A DNA stretch of 64,000 nt from Hylemonella gracilis (GTDB taxonomy: Bacteria; Pseudomonadota; Gammaproteobacteria; Burkholderiales; Burkholderiaceae_C). Of the stretch, positions 6,853 through 16,400 are shown in pieces (the first letter of the stretch is position 1; each line of letters begins with the position of its first letter). The position numbers and the translations under genes are program-made. The notes under the pieces are model-generated. The model was not told where the DNA came from. It worked only from the letters and a program-made list of their open reading frames with translations, and made no database searches. The stretch covers positions 1,389,501 to 1,453,500 of the forward strand of contig NZ_CP031395.1 of assembly GCF_004328645.1 (NCBI RefSeq), in the 5' to 3' direction.

Positions 6853-9177
6853 TTAGTGGAATTGTGGGAGAGCCGCCAGCGCCGGTCGGAACTCGTTGGC
6901 TAGCATATCCTTGGCCCAGTTGCCAATTCCTTCGAGCTTAGAGAGGTGACTGAGGGCTTGGCCCAAGCGATTCACGAGCGCAGGCGATCCGCTCGCGGCG
7001 GCCTCTCTGACCCAAGCATCTCGATCAACGCCAGGTATGTCTTTCGACAGTAGTTCGGCGATCGACCAGGTAATTGGTTCGGCAATCCCATTCTGGAGGC
7101 AGGATATGGAGCCACCTTCGATCTCGTGAGTATGAAACCCTTCAAGATCTGAACCAGGACGTCTGAGAACCTCTGTGCAACCACCCAGTTCCAGCAGAAG
7201 GGGGGCAGCGAGATTGAACAAACTGCCGTCCTCTTCTTGGAAGGCTACGCGATATTCGCGAAGCTGAGACAGTATTAGCCAGCCATCCATATTGGCTACT
7301 GTCGTGAGGTCGTCATCTTCAATGGGAACGGTCAGAGTTTGCGCTGCGCTTCCTCGGGTACTCAGTGTCAGCATACCGTCTCGTCCGATATTCACATCGA
7401 CCAAGCCCACGCTGGGCAGGAGAGTCACCATCCGCGAACCGGCGGGCAATTTCTCTCGGCGTGGCGGCAGGCGCAGCAACGAGTTGATGAGTTCGATGTA
7501 CAGCCTGCCTCCCAAATCGGGAATGGCTCTTGAAATTGCATGGGCGCAGATAGCATCGCCAAAAAAAATCTTGGAGCCGATGGCTATCAACCACTTGGCA
7601 GCCTCTTGCGAGTCCTTGCCTACCTTTTTCGGAAGAAGACTTGCTATCCGCGTCGCAATCTGTTGGCCGAATAGCTCCGGAACTCGGAAGACCCACGTCG
7701 CTTCGTCAGAGAATGACGCGCCGCGACGCAAGATCCCTGATTGAACTAGATCCTGAACCGCCTGGCGGTCAAGGTGCTGCCGAACGACTTTCTGACGAAT
7801 CGAGAATAGCTGAAGCGAGCTAAGAACGTCTCCATGGTGGCGTTTCGTATTCAGATCGTTCAGGTACGCCACAGTCAGGCGCTTGAGATCGTCGCGCAAC
7901 TCGCCGAGATCTGAGAACCTGTCGTCCGCGACGTCAAACATCTGGACCCCGAGAAGCGGAGCGAGGACCGCTCGACGCTCTGGGGAAGCTTCAACCATTT
8001 GGTCTGCAACTGCTGCGCGAAGAACCCAAGGGGCGCGCAGCTCGATAGCGTACTGTGCACCGTAGACGAGTCCACCTCCAAGGTCTGCCAGTACCCGCAC
8101 TGCCGCCTTGAACTCATCGTCGTCGTAGTTCCCTATCTTGATCGTTGAACTGATCCGACCGATCCGTGTCTTCTCACGCCGATTGGGCTTGAGCACCAGC
8201 GAGTCGAGATCGTTTTCGTCCAAGGAGACTACGACTCGCAATCCGTCTCCAAAGCTCCACAGCAGTTCATCCAGTTCGCCAAGGAGGACCGCGCTAGCAA
8301 GTGGGAGTGTGTCGATGCAAATCACCAGCAACCGGTCGCCTCTGTTCGTCAACTGGCGGACCCACACCCGCGCGTCGTCCGTACTGGCTGGCCAACTGAA
8401 CTGAGCCGCCAGCACGTTCGCAAGGCGGCGGAACAGACCTTCCCCGCAGGAGGAGCCCTCGACGTAAAGCACGTCCCATTCATCCTGGTCGCTCGTGAGC
8501 GCGAGTTCGCGCAAGACCGAGCTCTTACCGGAGAGGGGAGGTCCAGCCAACACTGCTACCTTACGTCCGGAACGCAGTGCCACCCGCACCTCCCGCGTAG
8601 CGCGTCTAGGCACGATGAAGCCCTCTACAAAGCGCTCGCCGCCTTCCCAGCCCGAAGTGAGCTCAGCAAGTTCATTCGAGGTCAGGGCTTTCACCGCGGA
8701 CGTTGCCAGATCCGTTCCGAGCAGCTTGCTGATGGCGGTCGATACCCCCGTCCGCGCTGCTGTGGCAGCCGTCTTAACTCTTTGCGCGAGTTCGACTGCT
8801 TCGAGAGTCGTGCCTTCGAGACGCGCCATGTCATGCGTCTGGAAGATTCGCGTGTCCGTTCCGTTCGTGATGACCACAAGGGGCGCCTGAGCCAAAAGTG
8901 CGTAGGAACGCCCCTGCTCTTCATCGGCTGGCGTAATTGCAAGTCCTTCCCGCTTCAGCTCCAGGACCGCAAGCGGGGTCTCCTTCTGGTAAACGAGGAT
9001 GTCTGCGCGACCCTCCACATAGTCCGCGGTTCCTGCATCAAACACCGTGTGCCCCAACTGCACTTTGAATCGCAGCTGGTGGCGCAGGTCCATGGTTCCA
9101 ATGAAGACGCGGCTGAGTGTCGCGTTGATACGCGACTCGAGTTGAGCCTCTGTCGGTGTGGTTGTCGTTATCGGCAC
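6853..9177 (-). CDS. Stand-alone nuclease-NTPase (HsdR-N-like domain plus P-loop), putative defence protein
   Basis: A 774-residue protein. The N-terminus resembles the type I restriction HsdR N-domain, a PD-(D/E)XK nuclease: D59 in RADILVY, then E73-L-K75 in LAVLELKRE, then a Q...Y motif. A P-loop GPPLSGKS follows at 212-219 and a Walker-B-like LLVICIDTL near 283-291. The remaining 480 residues are helical and look like a STAND-type regulatory/sensor region, although I cannot name the domain. No methylase or specificity subunit is adjacent, so it is not a classical restriction enzyme; an effector-plus-switch ATPase for phage defence is the best inference. It is monocistronic and opposite in direction to the flanking cassettes. 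Confidence 0.7.
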   Translation of the reverse strand: MPITTTTPTEAQLESRINATLSRVFIGTMDLRHQLRFKVQLGHTVFDAGTADYVEGRADILVYQKETPLAVLELKREGLAITPADEEQGRSYALLAQAPLVVITNGTDTRIFQTHDMARLEGTTLEAVELAQRVKTAATAARTGVSTAISKLLGTDLATSAVKALTSNELAELTSGWEGGERFVEGFIVPRRATREVRVALRSGRKVAVLAGPPLSGKSSVLRELALTSDQDEWDVLYVEGSSCGEGLFRRLANVLAAQFSWPASTDDARVWVRQLTNRGDRLLVICIDTLPLASAVLLGELDELLWSFGDGLRVVVSLDENDLDSLVLKPNRREKTRIGRISSTIKIGNYDDDEFKAAVRVLADLGGGLVYGAQYAIELRAPWVLRAAVADQMVEASPERRAVLAPLLGVQMFDVADDRFSDLGELRDDLKRLTVAYLNDLNTKRHHGDVLSSLQLFSIRQKVVRQHLDRQAVQDLVQSGILRRGASFSDEATWVFRVPELFGQQIATRIASLLPKKVGKDSQEAAKWLIAIGSKIFFGDAICAHAISRAIPDLGGRLYIELINSLLRLPPRREKLPAGSRMVTLLPSVGLVDVNIGRDGMLTLSTRGSAAQTLTVPIEDDDLTTVANMDGWLILSQLREYRVAFQEEDGSLFNLAAPLLLELGGCTEVLRRPGSDLEGFHTHEIEGGSISCLQNGIAEPITWSIAELLSKDIPGVDRDAWVREAAASGSPALVNRLGQALSHLSKLEGIGNWAKDMLANEFRPALAALPQFH

Positions 9178-9538
9178 GCGCTAATACCCCTTTGCAGTTC
9201 GAAATTTTCTCTGAGTCGGCATTCAGCGCAAGTATCGGACAAACGCCGAACCGACAGGGGTGAGTCCTGCTGCAATAGAGACGAGACGTCCTTCAACTAT
9301 GTCATCCAGTTGACTCTGACGATGACATACGCCGCCAACAGCAGCGTGAATGCGGTGGAAAGGTCTGCCCCATTTAACGCCTTTCGGCGTCGAGGTCGAC
9401 GAGATGTTTGAGTTGGTACCGACCGCTCTTTGTCGCACTTCCGCCCATCGCATCAGGACGGTCGACCGGCAGCAATCGCTGCGCAGCTGCCCTCCGACAC
9501 TGAAGATCCGGTTCGGATCACTCATCGTCGAAGGCGGA
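9178..9538. other. Intergenic region without a recognisable gene
   Basis: This 361-base stretch lies upstream of the nuclease-NTPase gene and should hold its promoter. I see a small hairpin (ACGCC/GGCGT at about 9377-9390), an isolated RYYYAAC heptamer at 9372 with no partner, and repeat copy B at 9468-9518. No open frame in it resembles a protein family. Confidence 0.5.
9468..9518. repeat. Degenerate ~50-bp direct repeat, copy B
   Basis: Starts with the same GGCAGCAATCGCTGC as copy A at 6723, followed by about 65 percent identity over the next 30 or so bases, in the same orientation. It lies just downstream (minus sense) of the HTH gene. Confidence 0.55.
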
Positions 9539-9967
9539 TTATTCGGTTTCGGCTAATTTTGCTGCCGCACCTCGTCTGCCCAATTTTCTAACCTCGGCAA
9601 TTCGTTCTAGCTGGCTTGCCCTGGGTTTAGATGTCCCCTTTTCCCAGTGGTAAACGGTTTGAAGGGAAACGTCGAGAATTTTCCCCATGTCTGCAGCTGA
9701 CAGACCAAGCTTCTTACGCAGGCTCGCAAAGCCCGCAGCACGAAAACGCAGCTTCGGGTTGTCGTTTGGCGTCTCACTGACGGCAGTAGTCGCGCTCTTG
9801 CCTAGGCTGAAAATCTTCTTCTCCTGTGCAGTCAGCTCTCGTTTCAGTTTGGCTATTTCGCTACGGTATTGGGCTGCAGCTTTCTTCAGGCTTTCGACTT
9901 CGGCACGGATCTCTTTTCGAGCTAGACGTGTTATTTCCGATTTCAGAAGGCTTGTAATATTTGCCAT
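9539..9967 (-). CDS. Coiled-coil HTH (XRE/YiaG-like) DNA-binding protein
   Basis: A 142-residue protein starting MANITSLLKSEI. The N-terminal half is charged with coiled-coil character (about residues 10-60). The C-terminal half (about 75-125) is a helix-turn-helix: FASLRKKLGLSAADMGKILDVSLQTVYHWEKG, typical of the Cro/CI and YiaG-like group common in betaproteobacteria. The ATG at 9967 has AGGA about six bases upstream; an in-frame start further upstream would add 34 unlike residues. It probably regulates transcription locally, perhaps of the genes on either side, but no operator is evident. Confidence 0.8.
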   Translation of the reverse strand: MANITSLLKSEITRLARKEIRAEVESLKKAAAQYRSEIAKLKRELTAQEKKIFSLGKSATTAVSETPNDNPKLRFRAAGFASLRKKLGLSAADMGKILDVSLQTVYHWEKGTSKPRASQLERIAEVRKLGRRGAAAKLAETE

Positions 9968-10306
9968 ATCGGTCCTGGTAGCTTTTGTACAGACAATAAA
10001 AAAATCGAGTAGATGAGTCGTGAACGCCATCACAGCATTTGATATCTGGCCGTTTCTTACCAGAATCATCTTTTAACAGAGATGCGGTTGAACGCCTAGA
10101 AGAGGCTGACTCCGGTCACTTGGTCTCGATTCCCTAGTGACTATTGGTATCGGAACCAGTCATTGATCATTCTGCAGGCTTGCTGGCTGCTTCGAGTCGA
10201 AAAGTGGATTCACTAGTCACTTTCCTTCCTCGGCCTGTTCTTGCAGCGATTGGGTTTATCAAGGTATAAAGAGTGCAGGCTAATAAAAATGCCTCTGGAG
10301 GGAGCA

Positions 10307-12481
10307 ATGCAACAAGAAGATATTTTCTACGAAGACCGGTTCCTTGAAAGTTGGGCTGGCCCCATCGTTACAAATCCCAGTACGGCAATTGTTGAGCTTG
10401 TCGCAAATTGCTGGGACGCCTATGCCACCGAAGTCAACATAAGCTGGCCTAATTCGAAGAACCACAAGCAATTCTCCATCTCGGACAACGGCAAGGGCAT
10501 GACGAAGGCTGAGTTCGATTACATCTGGCGTGCCATGTCCTATGACCGCATCGCCAAGGGCGGTGTCACAACAACACCGCCACTAGGTTTAGAAGGTCTT
10601 CCTCGCTTTGTCTTCGGCAAAAATGGCAAGGGTCGGTTCGCCAGCTTTTGCCTCACCACGAACTACCAGATCAATTCGATTAAAGACGGTCAGAAGTTCA
10701 TCTACAAGGTCAGCAGGACACCCAACAAGCCACTGATCACAGAACTCGTGGAGTTCATTGAAAAGGACGTAGAGGGACATGGTACGACTATCACCGGGGA
10801 AGGAGAAATCCCTCAAATCAATCTTTCGGTGGAACAGGCAAGAGAATTACTTGGTGGGCGGTTCCTTGCTAATCCGTCCTTCAAGGTCATCCTGAATGGA
10901 TCACCGATTTCGTTTGCCGACATAAGCAAGTCATCTCTATCTATCGTAGAAGTTGAAGTGCAAAACTACGGAACGGTCAAGATCTATCACATTGATACCC
11001 GCAAGGCAGACAAGACGACGAAGCAGCATGGCATAGCGTGGTGGGTGATGAACCGTGCTGTGGGTGAGTGCCGTTGGCGTGGTACTGACGTTGAACGCAT
11101 TCTTGATGGTAGAACAGAGAAGGCCAAACGCTTTACCTTTATCGTTCAAGCAGACTTCCTTAATAAGGAAAACGCCGTAAAGGAAGATTGGTCGGGCTTC
11201 GTTGAAATGAACCCGGCATGGGAAGCGACCAGGCCAATCGTCCAAGACAAGATTCGGGAAATCATTGACAACACCAATGCGGCCGAACGCGAAGAGAAAC
11301 GTAGTGCTGTCCTTGAGCAAGTAGGGCAGTCGGTCAACGCCCTTCCTCTTCTGAGCAAGGATCGTGTGACCACGTTCGTCAATGAGGTTGTGGATACCTG
11401 CCCGAACTTCGGTGAGCAAGAGATCGTGCAACTGACAGGTATTCTGGCGAAACTGGAGAAGAGTAAGTCTCAGTATGGTTTGCTAGAAATCCTGCACAAA
11501 CAAGACCCGCATGACCTCGACGCTCTTCACGAAGTACTGAGCCAGTGGACCATTGGCATGGCGAAGGTCGTTCTTGACGAAATTCAGGGCCGCCTGAAGG
11601 TCATTAACGAACTTCGGATCAAGATTCAGGTAGCAGGTATCGATGAAGTCAAAGAACTTCAACCGCTATTTTCCAAGGGCCTGTGGATGTTCGGGGACAA
11701 GTTTGAATCTATTCACTTCACATCAAACAAGGGCATGACAACGGTCATCCGCGAGTTGTTTGACGGTAAGGCTGACAAGGCTTCATTGAATCGGCCAGAC
11801 TTTGTGATACGCGGCGATGGAAGCACAGGTTTTTACTCGCTTCCATCCTACAACGAGGATCACCAAGAGGTAGGCGTTGGTCACCTAGTCATCGTAGATC
11901 TGAAGACCACCAAGCTTTCACTCGGGTCCAAGGAAAAAGAGCAAATTTGGAAGTATGTGAAGGAGTTGAGGAAGAAGGGTTATATCCAAGCGGAGACGAG
12001 GATAGATGGTTTTGTTCTTGGAGATCAGATTGAGAGTGGTGAAGGCGGCACCCGCACGGAAGACAACGACAAGGTGAAGATTCAACCCTTGCTGTACAGC
12101 GTTATCTTGAACCGGGCTGAACAACGCCTTCTGAAGCTCTATGAAAAGGTAAAGGAAGCTCCGTTCCTTGTGGCACAGCAGGAAGAGTTGAACAAGTTCA
12201 TTGAGCCCATCGCCGTACAGCAGCCTGCCTTTCTGGGGCGGAACCAGTGGCGGCAAAATGACTTCTTCCTTGAACTAGATTGCTGCCTACAACAACTTCT
12301 TTGCGGCGTTGAACAGCAAGAACAAGGCGTTTTACGTCAGCAGTGCCACGTTCGGCCGCATGGTTCAACAGGTCAACCCTGGATCACCCAGCTACCAGCA
12401 GCTCACGCCATTGAGGCAAAGTCAAGGCAAGTCCAGCTCGCGTTTTTTTCGTTACCTTTCCATTCATGGCATAGAAACTAG
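10307..12481 (+). CDS. GHKL ATPase fused to PD-(D/E)XK nuclease, putative defence protein
   Basis: A 724-residue protein. The GHKL (Hsp90/MutL/MORC-like) ATPase comes first: N-box E30-LVA-N34, DNGKGM at 60-65, and the glycine-rich lid FGKNGKGRFASF at about 103-114. A C-terminal nuclease shows D498 in RPDFVIRG and D531-L-K533 in IVDLKTT, the PD-(D/E)XK pattern. GHKL ATPases with attached nucleases occur in defence islands, where ATP-driven clamping is thought to gate cleavage. The ATG at 10307 has a strong GGAGG site; an earlier TTG in frame was rejected. From about residue 645 the translation becomes low-complexity and unlike the rest, which suggests a disrupted C-terminus (see the fragment at 12279-12485). 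Confidence 0.7.
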   Translation: MQQEDIFYEDRFLESWAGPIVTNPSTAIVELVANCWDAYATEVNISWPNSKNHKQFSISDNGKGMTKAEFDYIWRAMSYDRIAKGGVTTTPPLGLEGLPRFVFGKNGKGRFASFCLTTNYQINSIKDGQKFIYKVSRTPNKPLITELVEFIEKDVEGHGTTITGEGEIPQINLSVEQARELLGGRFLANPSFKVILNGSPISFADISKSSLSIVEVEVQNYGTVKIYHIDTRKADKTTKQHGIAWWVMNRAVGECRWRGTDVERILDGRTEKAKRFTFIVQADFLNKENAVKEDWSGFVEMNPAWEATRPIVQDKIREIIDNTNAAEREEKRSAVLEQVGQSVNALPLLSKDRVTTFVNEVVDTCPNFGEQEIVQLTGILAKLEKSKSQYGLLEILHKQDPHDLDALHEVLSQWTIGMAKVVLDEIQGRLKVINELRIKIQVAGIDEVKELQPLFSKGLWMFGDKFESIHFTSNKGMTTVIRELFDGKADKASLNRPDFVIRGDGSTGFYSLPSYNEDHQEVGVGHLVIVDLKTTKLSLGSKEKEQIWKYVKELRKKGYIQAETRIDGFVLGDQIESGEGGTRTEDNDKVKIQPLLYSVILNRAEQRLLKLYEKVKEAPFLVAQQEELNKFIEPIAVQQPAFLGRNQWRQNDFFLELDCCLQQLLCGVEQQEQGVLRQQCHVRPHGSTGQPWITQLPAAHAIEAKSRQVQLAFFSLPFHSWHRN

Positions 12482-12485
12482 GTAG
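12279..12485 (+). other. Out-of-frame protein-like fragment overlapping the GHKL gene end
   Basis: In the frame offset from the GHKL gene, 12279-12485 encodes 68 residues with natural-looking composition (AYNNFFAALNSKNKAFY and SSATFGRMVQQVNPGSPSYQ), while the GHKL frame here reads Cys/Gln-rich. The fragment has no start codon and is preceded by an in-frame stop. It is either the displaced true C-terminus of the GHKL protein after an indel or a remnant of another gene. No family was recognised. Confidence 0.35.
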
Positions 12486-12493
12486 GGAGAGAC

Positions 12494-13198
12494 ATGACAG
12501 ATATTGACGACGAAGACCCTAAAGTTCGCCGCAATTTGGTGGCTTTCAGTTCGGCCATCCTGCTTTTCGCGTGGCTGGAGTTGCCAATGAAGGCGGTTAC
12601 GGAAAAATTCGTATCAACGAGTTGGTCCGCCGAGCCATTGCGAGTGTGGCTGGCGATCGCCGGGGTACTGATCTACCTTGCAATGCGCTTTCACTTCATA
12701 GGCGGAGGCAAAGAAGCATTCAGTACGTTAGGGGATGGGTTCCTGACTGACCTACATTGGCAAGTCGGTGCTTACATGAAACGCATTGAAGATGCACCTG
12801 CTAGTCGAAAGCAAATGCGTCACCCACTCGCCGACGCAGTGGACTTTGGTATACGCACCTTTGCTGTGTCAGGCAAGGCAACACCTGACGCTTTACACCA
12901 CGTCCACGTAAAGCCGCAGGGGTACGACAGTGGTAAGACTTGGCGTTTCTCGGGTGTCGCGGAGATCAACTTGGAATTTTTCAGCAAGGCCGATCGTGTA
13001 GAGCCCGTGCTTGATAGCAAAGAATTCGAAGTGAGCTACTCGCTTCCTTTCTGGCTGCGAGCATGGTACCTGCTGAAAGCCGCTTGGACGTCCTTCATTT
13101 TTTCAGAGCGGGCAATTACTGGGATGGCCCCAGTGTGGCTAGCGACTACAGCTAGTTTCGTGACAGGGCTGCGGCTTGGGACACTTTGGTCTGCCTAG
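12494..13198 (+). CDS. Membrane protein of unknown function, paired with the GHKL nuclease
   Basis: A 234-residue protein with an ATG at 12494 and GGGAGA a few bases before it. Two hydrophobic helices (about residues 16-34 and 50-66) lie near the N-terminus, and a possible membrane-associated stretch near 190-230 ends it; a soluble middle domain faces one side. I do not recognise the family. It lies 12 bases after the GHKL-nuclease gene on the same strand, so co-transcription is likely, and a membrane partner for a defence ATPase is a reasonable but untested idea. Confidence 0.6.
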   Translation: MTDIDDEDPKVRRNLVAFSSAILLFAWLELPMKAVTEKFVSTSWSAEPLRVWLAIAGVLIYLAMRFHFIGGGKEAFSTLGDGFLTDLHWQVGAYMKRIEDAPASRKQMRHPLADAVDFGIRTFAVSGKATPDALHHVHVKPQGYDSGKTWRFSGVAEINLEFFSKADRVEPVLDSKEFEVSYSLPFWLRAWYLLKAAWTSFIFSERAITGMAPVWLATTASFVTGLRLGTLWSA

Positions 13199-13291
13199 CT
13201 GATGTGTGTAACACCAGAAAAAATCATGAATGGTCTCTGTGAAATTCGATCCGAATCAGTCGGACCGTTTTCCACCTACCCTTTCCGTCAA

Positions 13292-13324
13292 GGGGCAAAG
13301 TGTCGCAAGACGCACTTTGCTCCC
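13292..13324. terminator. Hairpin between convergent genes
   Basis: GGGGCAAAGTG pairs with CACTTTGC-T-CCC around a 10-base loop, with one bulge. It sits between the ends of the membrane-protein gene (plus) and the STAND gene (minus), the expected place for a shared terminator. There is no good T-run, so this is tentative. Confidence 0.35.
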
Positions 13325-13402
13325 GACATCCCTCCGGTTTCAGTAGCACTTGTCTTTGAAATCTGTTCGTTTTCGCTATAGTCCCGTCCCTCACGGAGAT
13401 GA

Positions 13403-16400
13403 TTAATGCCGAGCGACCCCGTCCTCGTTTATCAGGCGCTCGCCCCTTGCTGCCTCTACCAAACGGACAAACCAAAACCAGCAATCTTCGCGGAAGTGGA
13501 TTGATGAATCGATAATATGCAATACCTCCTCCCGTGAGTATGCGCGTAGCATATCTGCAACGTAACGCAGATTGTTCAGTTGAAGAGGCGCATCCAGGAC
13601 GCGCGTCATGAGCTCCTCATGCACGGCGCGGTGCATAGGGTTGGCCGTAGCGGCCAGCCGATACAACAAGCTATCTTGGTCAATTTCGCTCGATGCAATA
13701 CAGCATTGGAGTGCCTCAACAGGAAACAGATCGAAGCCATCGGCGAACACTTGTGGAATGAGCGCAGCGAGGGAAGGCACCGCAAGCATGCGATCCAGCA
13801 GTCGAGCGCTGTAAGTAGCAGTTCCATTCAACGCCATCAATACCGCAGCCGCGCGCTTGTCGTCGAGATGGTGCACGACACAGTCAATGGCTAAGTCTGG
13901 AGAAAGAGCCAAAAATTGTGGAGTGAAGTGATCCTCCCATCGGTTCATCACACTATGAAGTGCGATCCAATAGGGAAAAGGATGTTCGATACCATCGCGT
14001 GTCTTTATGCGAAGCACGAGACCAGATCTCTTCTGCCAATCCTCGTAGAGTAAAAGCGCTTGTCGGATGTGGTATGTCGGCAGAGCATTCGGCTGCTTCG
14101 CGATGAACATTACAAGGTGGGGAATGCCCTTTGGGTAGACTCGCGCAGTAGCGTTAAGCACATCCTGCATAGCCTTGGGCCGCATCGGACTACCTAGCCG
14201 CCGCCAGATCTCATCGATTAGTGTGTCAGGCGCAGTCGAAAGCCAGCGCATGTGGGCAAGCGCGGGGATGTGGTGGATGCCCGCGAAGGACTGGGGCAGT
14301 TGTTCAATCAGTTCCGGTAGCAGGGCCTCGCCATGACGTGCAATTAATACCCGCCAACCAGCCTCGTCATGACCTGCGGCGATCCAGGCCCGCGCTGTTT
14401 CGTCATCAATCTCAAACGAGAGCACCTCAGCAAGTTTGTGATGATGAGCAGCACCAGTTGCTAAAGCTACACGCTGATAGCGGGCTACCCATGGTGAGCC
14501 ACATTCCACAATAGCAAAACCGAGCAGTTCTTGTGCACGTGGCCCCATAGAAGGGAAACGAGAGAGTAGTAACCCTAATATATCGTCATCACCGCAGCCG
14601 ACGAGCACTCTGTTGAGTTCGATCCATCCACTGGAATTTAGTGCTACAACAGATTCGACCAAGCGTTCGTATTCGATAGCGATGAATCGAGCCAGGCTTC
14701 TGTTGCTGCGTCTTGTTGCTGCGGCCCGAAGTAGCCAGGGGTGTGAAGCAATGACAGTGTCAAGATGCGGATGAACCCATTGCGGCACATCGCCGCAGCA
14801 GCCAAGCGCGGTTGCTGCCGCCTCTGCCCAACTTATTCGACCTGTTGCTGCAACTTGCTCAAGCCAAGGGCTCCACTCTGGCCCTCCCCTTTCGGCGATT
14901 GCATTGAGGACAAGGTCGCTATTCGGTGACCCTAGCCAGTCGGCAAGCGTAGCCCGCTGCGCATATAAGGCGTTTGGGCGGAGCGCCTGTTTCCACTCAG
15001 GGAGATACAGTTTGGATCGGCCAAGTTCAGCGAGCACCTCCAGAGCGGGGCGAAAAAAATCCGGGCGCGAGCCTTCCAGCGCAGCCATGGCGGCGCGATT
15101 GCGCACGGCTAGCCGAGGATCTGCAAAAGCGCGAGAGAACGATTCTGTTAGGAGCGAGAGAGGTCGTTCAACACTGCGACTTGTTTCGAGAACGGCTGCC
15201 AGGACAATATCTTCCTCAACTATTGCATTGACGTCGCTCTCTGCAGCACGTCCACCTGCTTGGATGGCCAGAGCATAGCTCTCGCGCGTCCGGAGCGGGC
15301 TTATCGCACGCTTGGCGACGGCGTCTTCCAGCAAGCCGCGTCCTGCAAGCCAGCTCCAGTAAAGGTCGTGGACAGGAACTGCCTGACCGCTACGTTCCAG
15401 AATAGTACCGAGGCTTCTCAGTAGACTAACCGGGTCTGTAATGCCCGCCTTCACTGATCGAATTTGGAGCTCATTCACGAGGCGCCCAAAAGATCGTGTT
15501 CCTGCTAGAGATAAGTCGGCTACGGCTCCAGCGAGCACCTGTGTAAAGCTCTCGGGTAACCCGTGCATAAGGTGCTCGTGGAATTGACGCAAGAGGTCGC
15601 CGGTCGTCGCAGAGCGTATACCTGAAAGAATTTGAATGGACAGAAGGAGAGGCAGTCGCAGAAGGTCGATCACCGAACTAGGTGGAAGCGGTTCACTTGG
15701 CGCTGCAGCAGCGAATACACGCGCCACTTGGTCAGGTGAAAGCAGATCGAGAGACCATTGCTTAAAAGCGCCGTCGTCGATGTCTACGAATTTGGCCGTC
15801 ACAACCAAACGTGAGCTTCGTAGAGCACGCAGCGCGCGTCGTTTCTCACCTGCTTGTGCAGTTCCTGAAAACTCGGACCAGCTATCAATGAAAACGCAAA
15901 TTCGAGGATCTTGGAATAGGGCAGATAGTTCGATCCCTGGTGCCGCCTCTGTGATCATTACCTCTAGGTCGCGCCAGCCTGTCACTTGCCCCGCAGGAAG
16001 ATACAGCGGAACGGTCGTACCGGCTTTGAGTAATTTATTTGCTGCATGCCAGAGAGCATGTGTCTTGCCAGAGCCTGGCTGTCCGATGATGACGTGTTTT
16101 TTCTCCGAAAGACCAATTAGCCCCACTAGCGACACACTCGATGGATCCCCGTTAGGCTTTATTTCAATGAGACGTGGCTCGATTGAGAATGCTTCCATAA
16201 GAGCATCTCGAGCCGAGGCCTCGGCTGCGGGGTAAAGCAGGTCTATCGATAGCGGGGCGCCAATCTCAATCAACGACTGTGCTAAGCCACGTAACTCTTC
16301 AACGGACAGAATGGTAATTGGTCGTGCGACGCGCTCACCCAGCAGATTTACGGCGACGCTTGACGGAACAGCGATTGCCGTCGCACTCTCAAGGCAAGCC

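Noticed and set aside
9372..9378. RYYYAAC heptamer (ATTTAAC) as a further attC R'' core
   Set aside because: No GTTRRRY partner at a proper distance downstream.
9223..9525. Minus-strand frame in the 9178-9538 gap
   Set aside because: No ribosome site, no family pattern; likely chance open frame in the promoter region.
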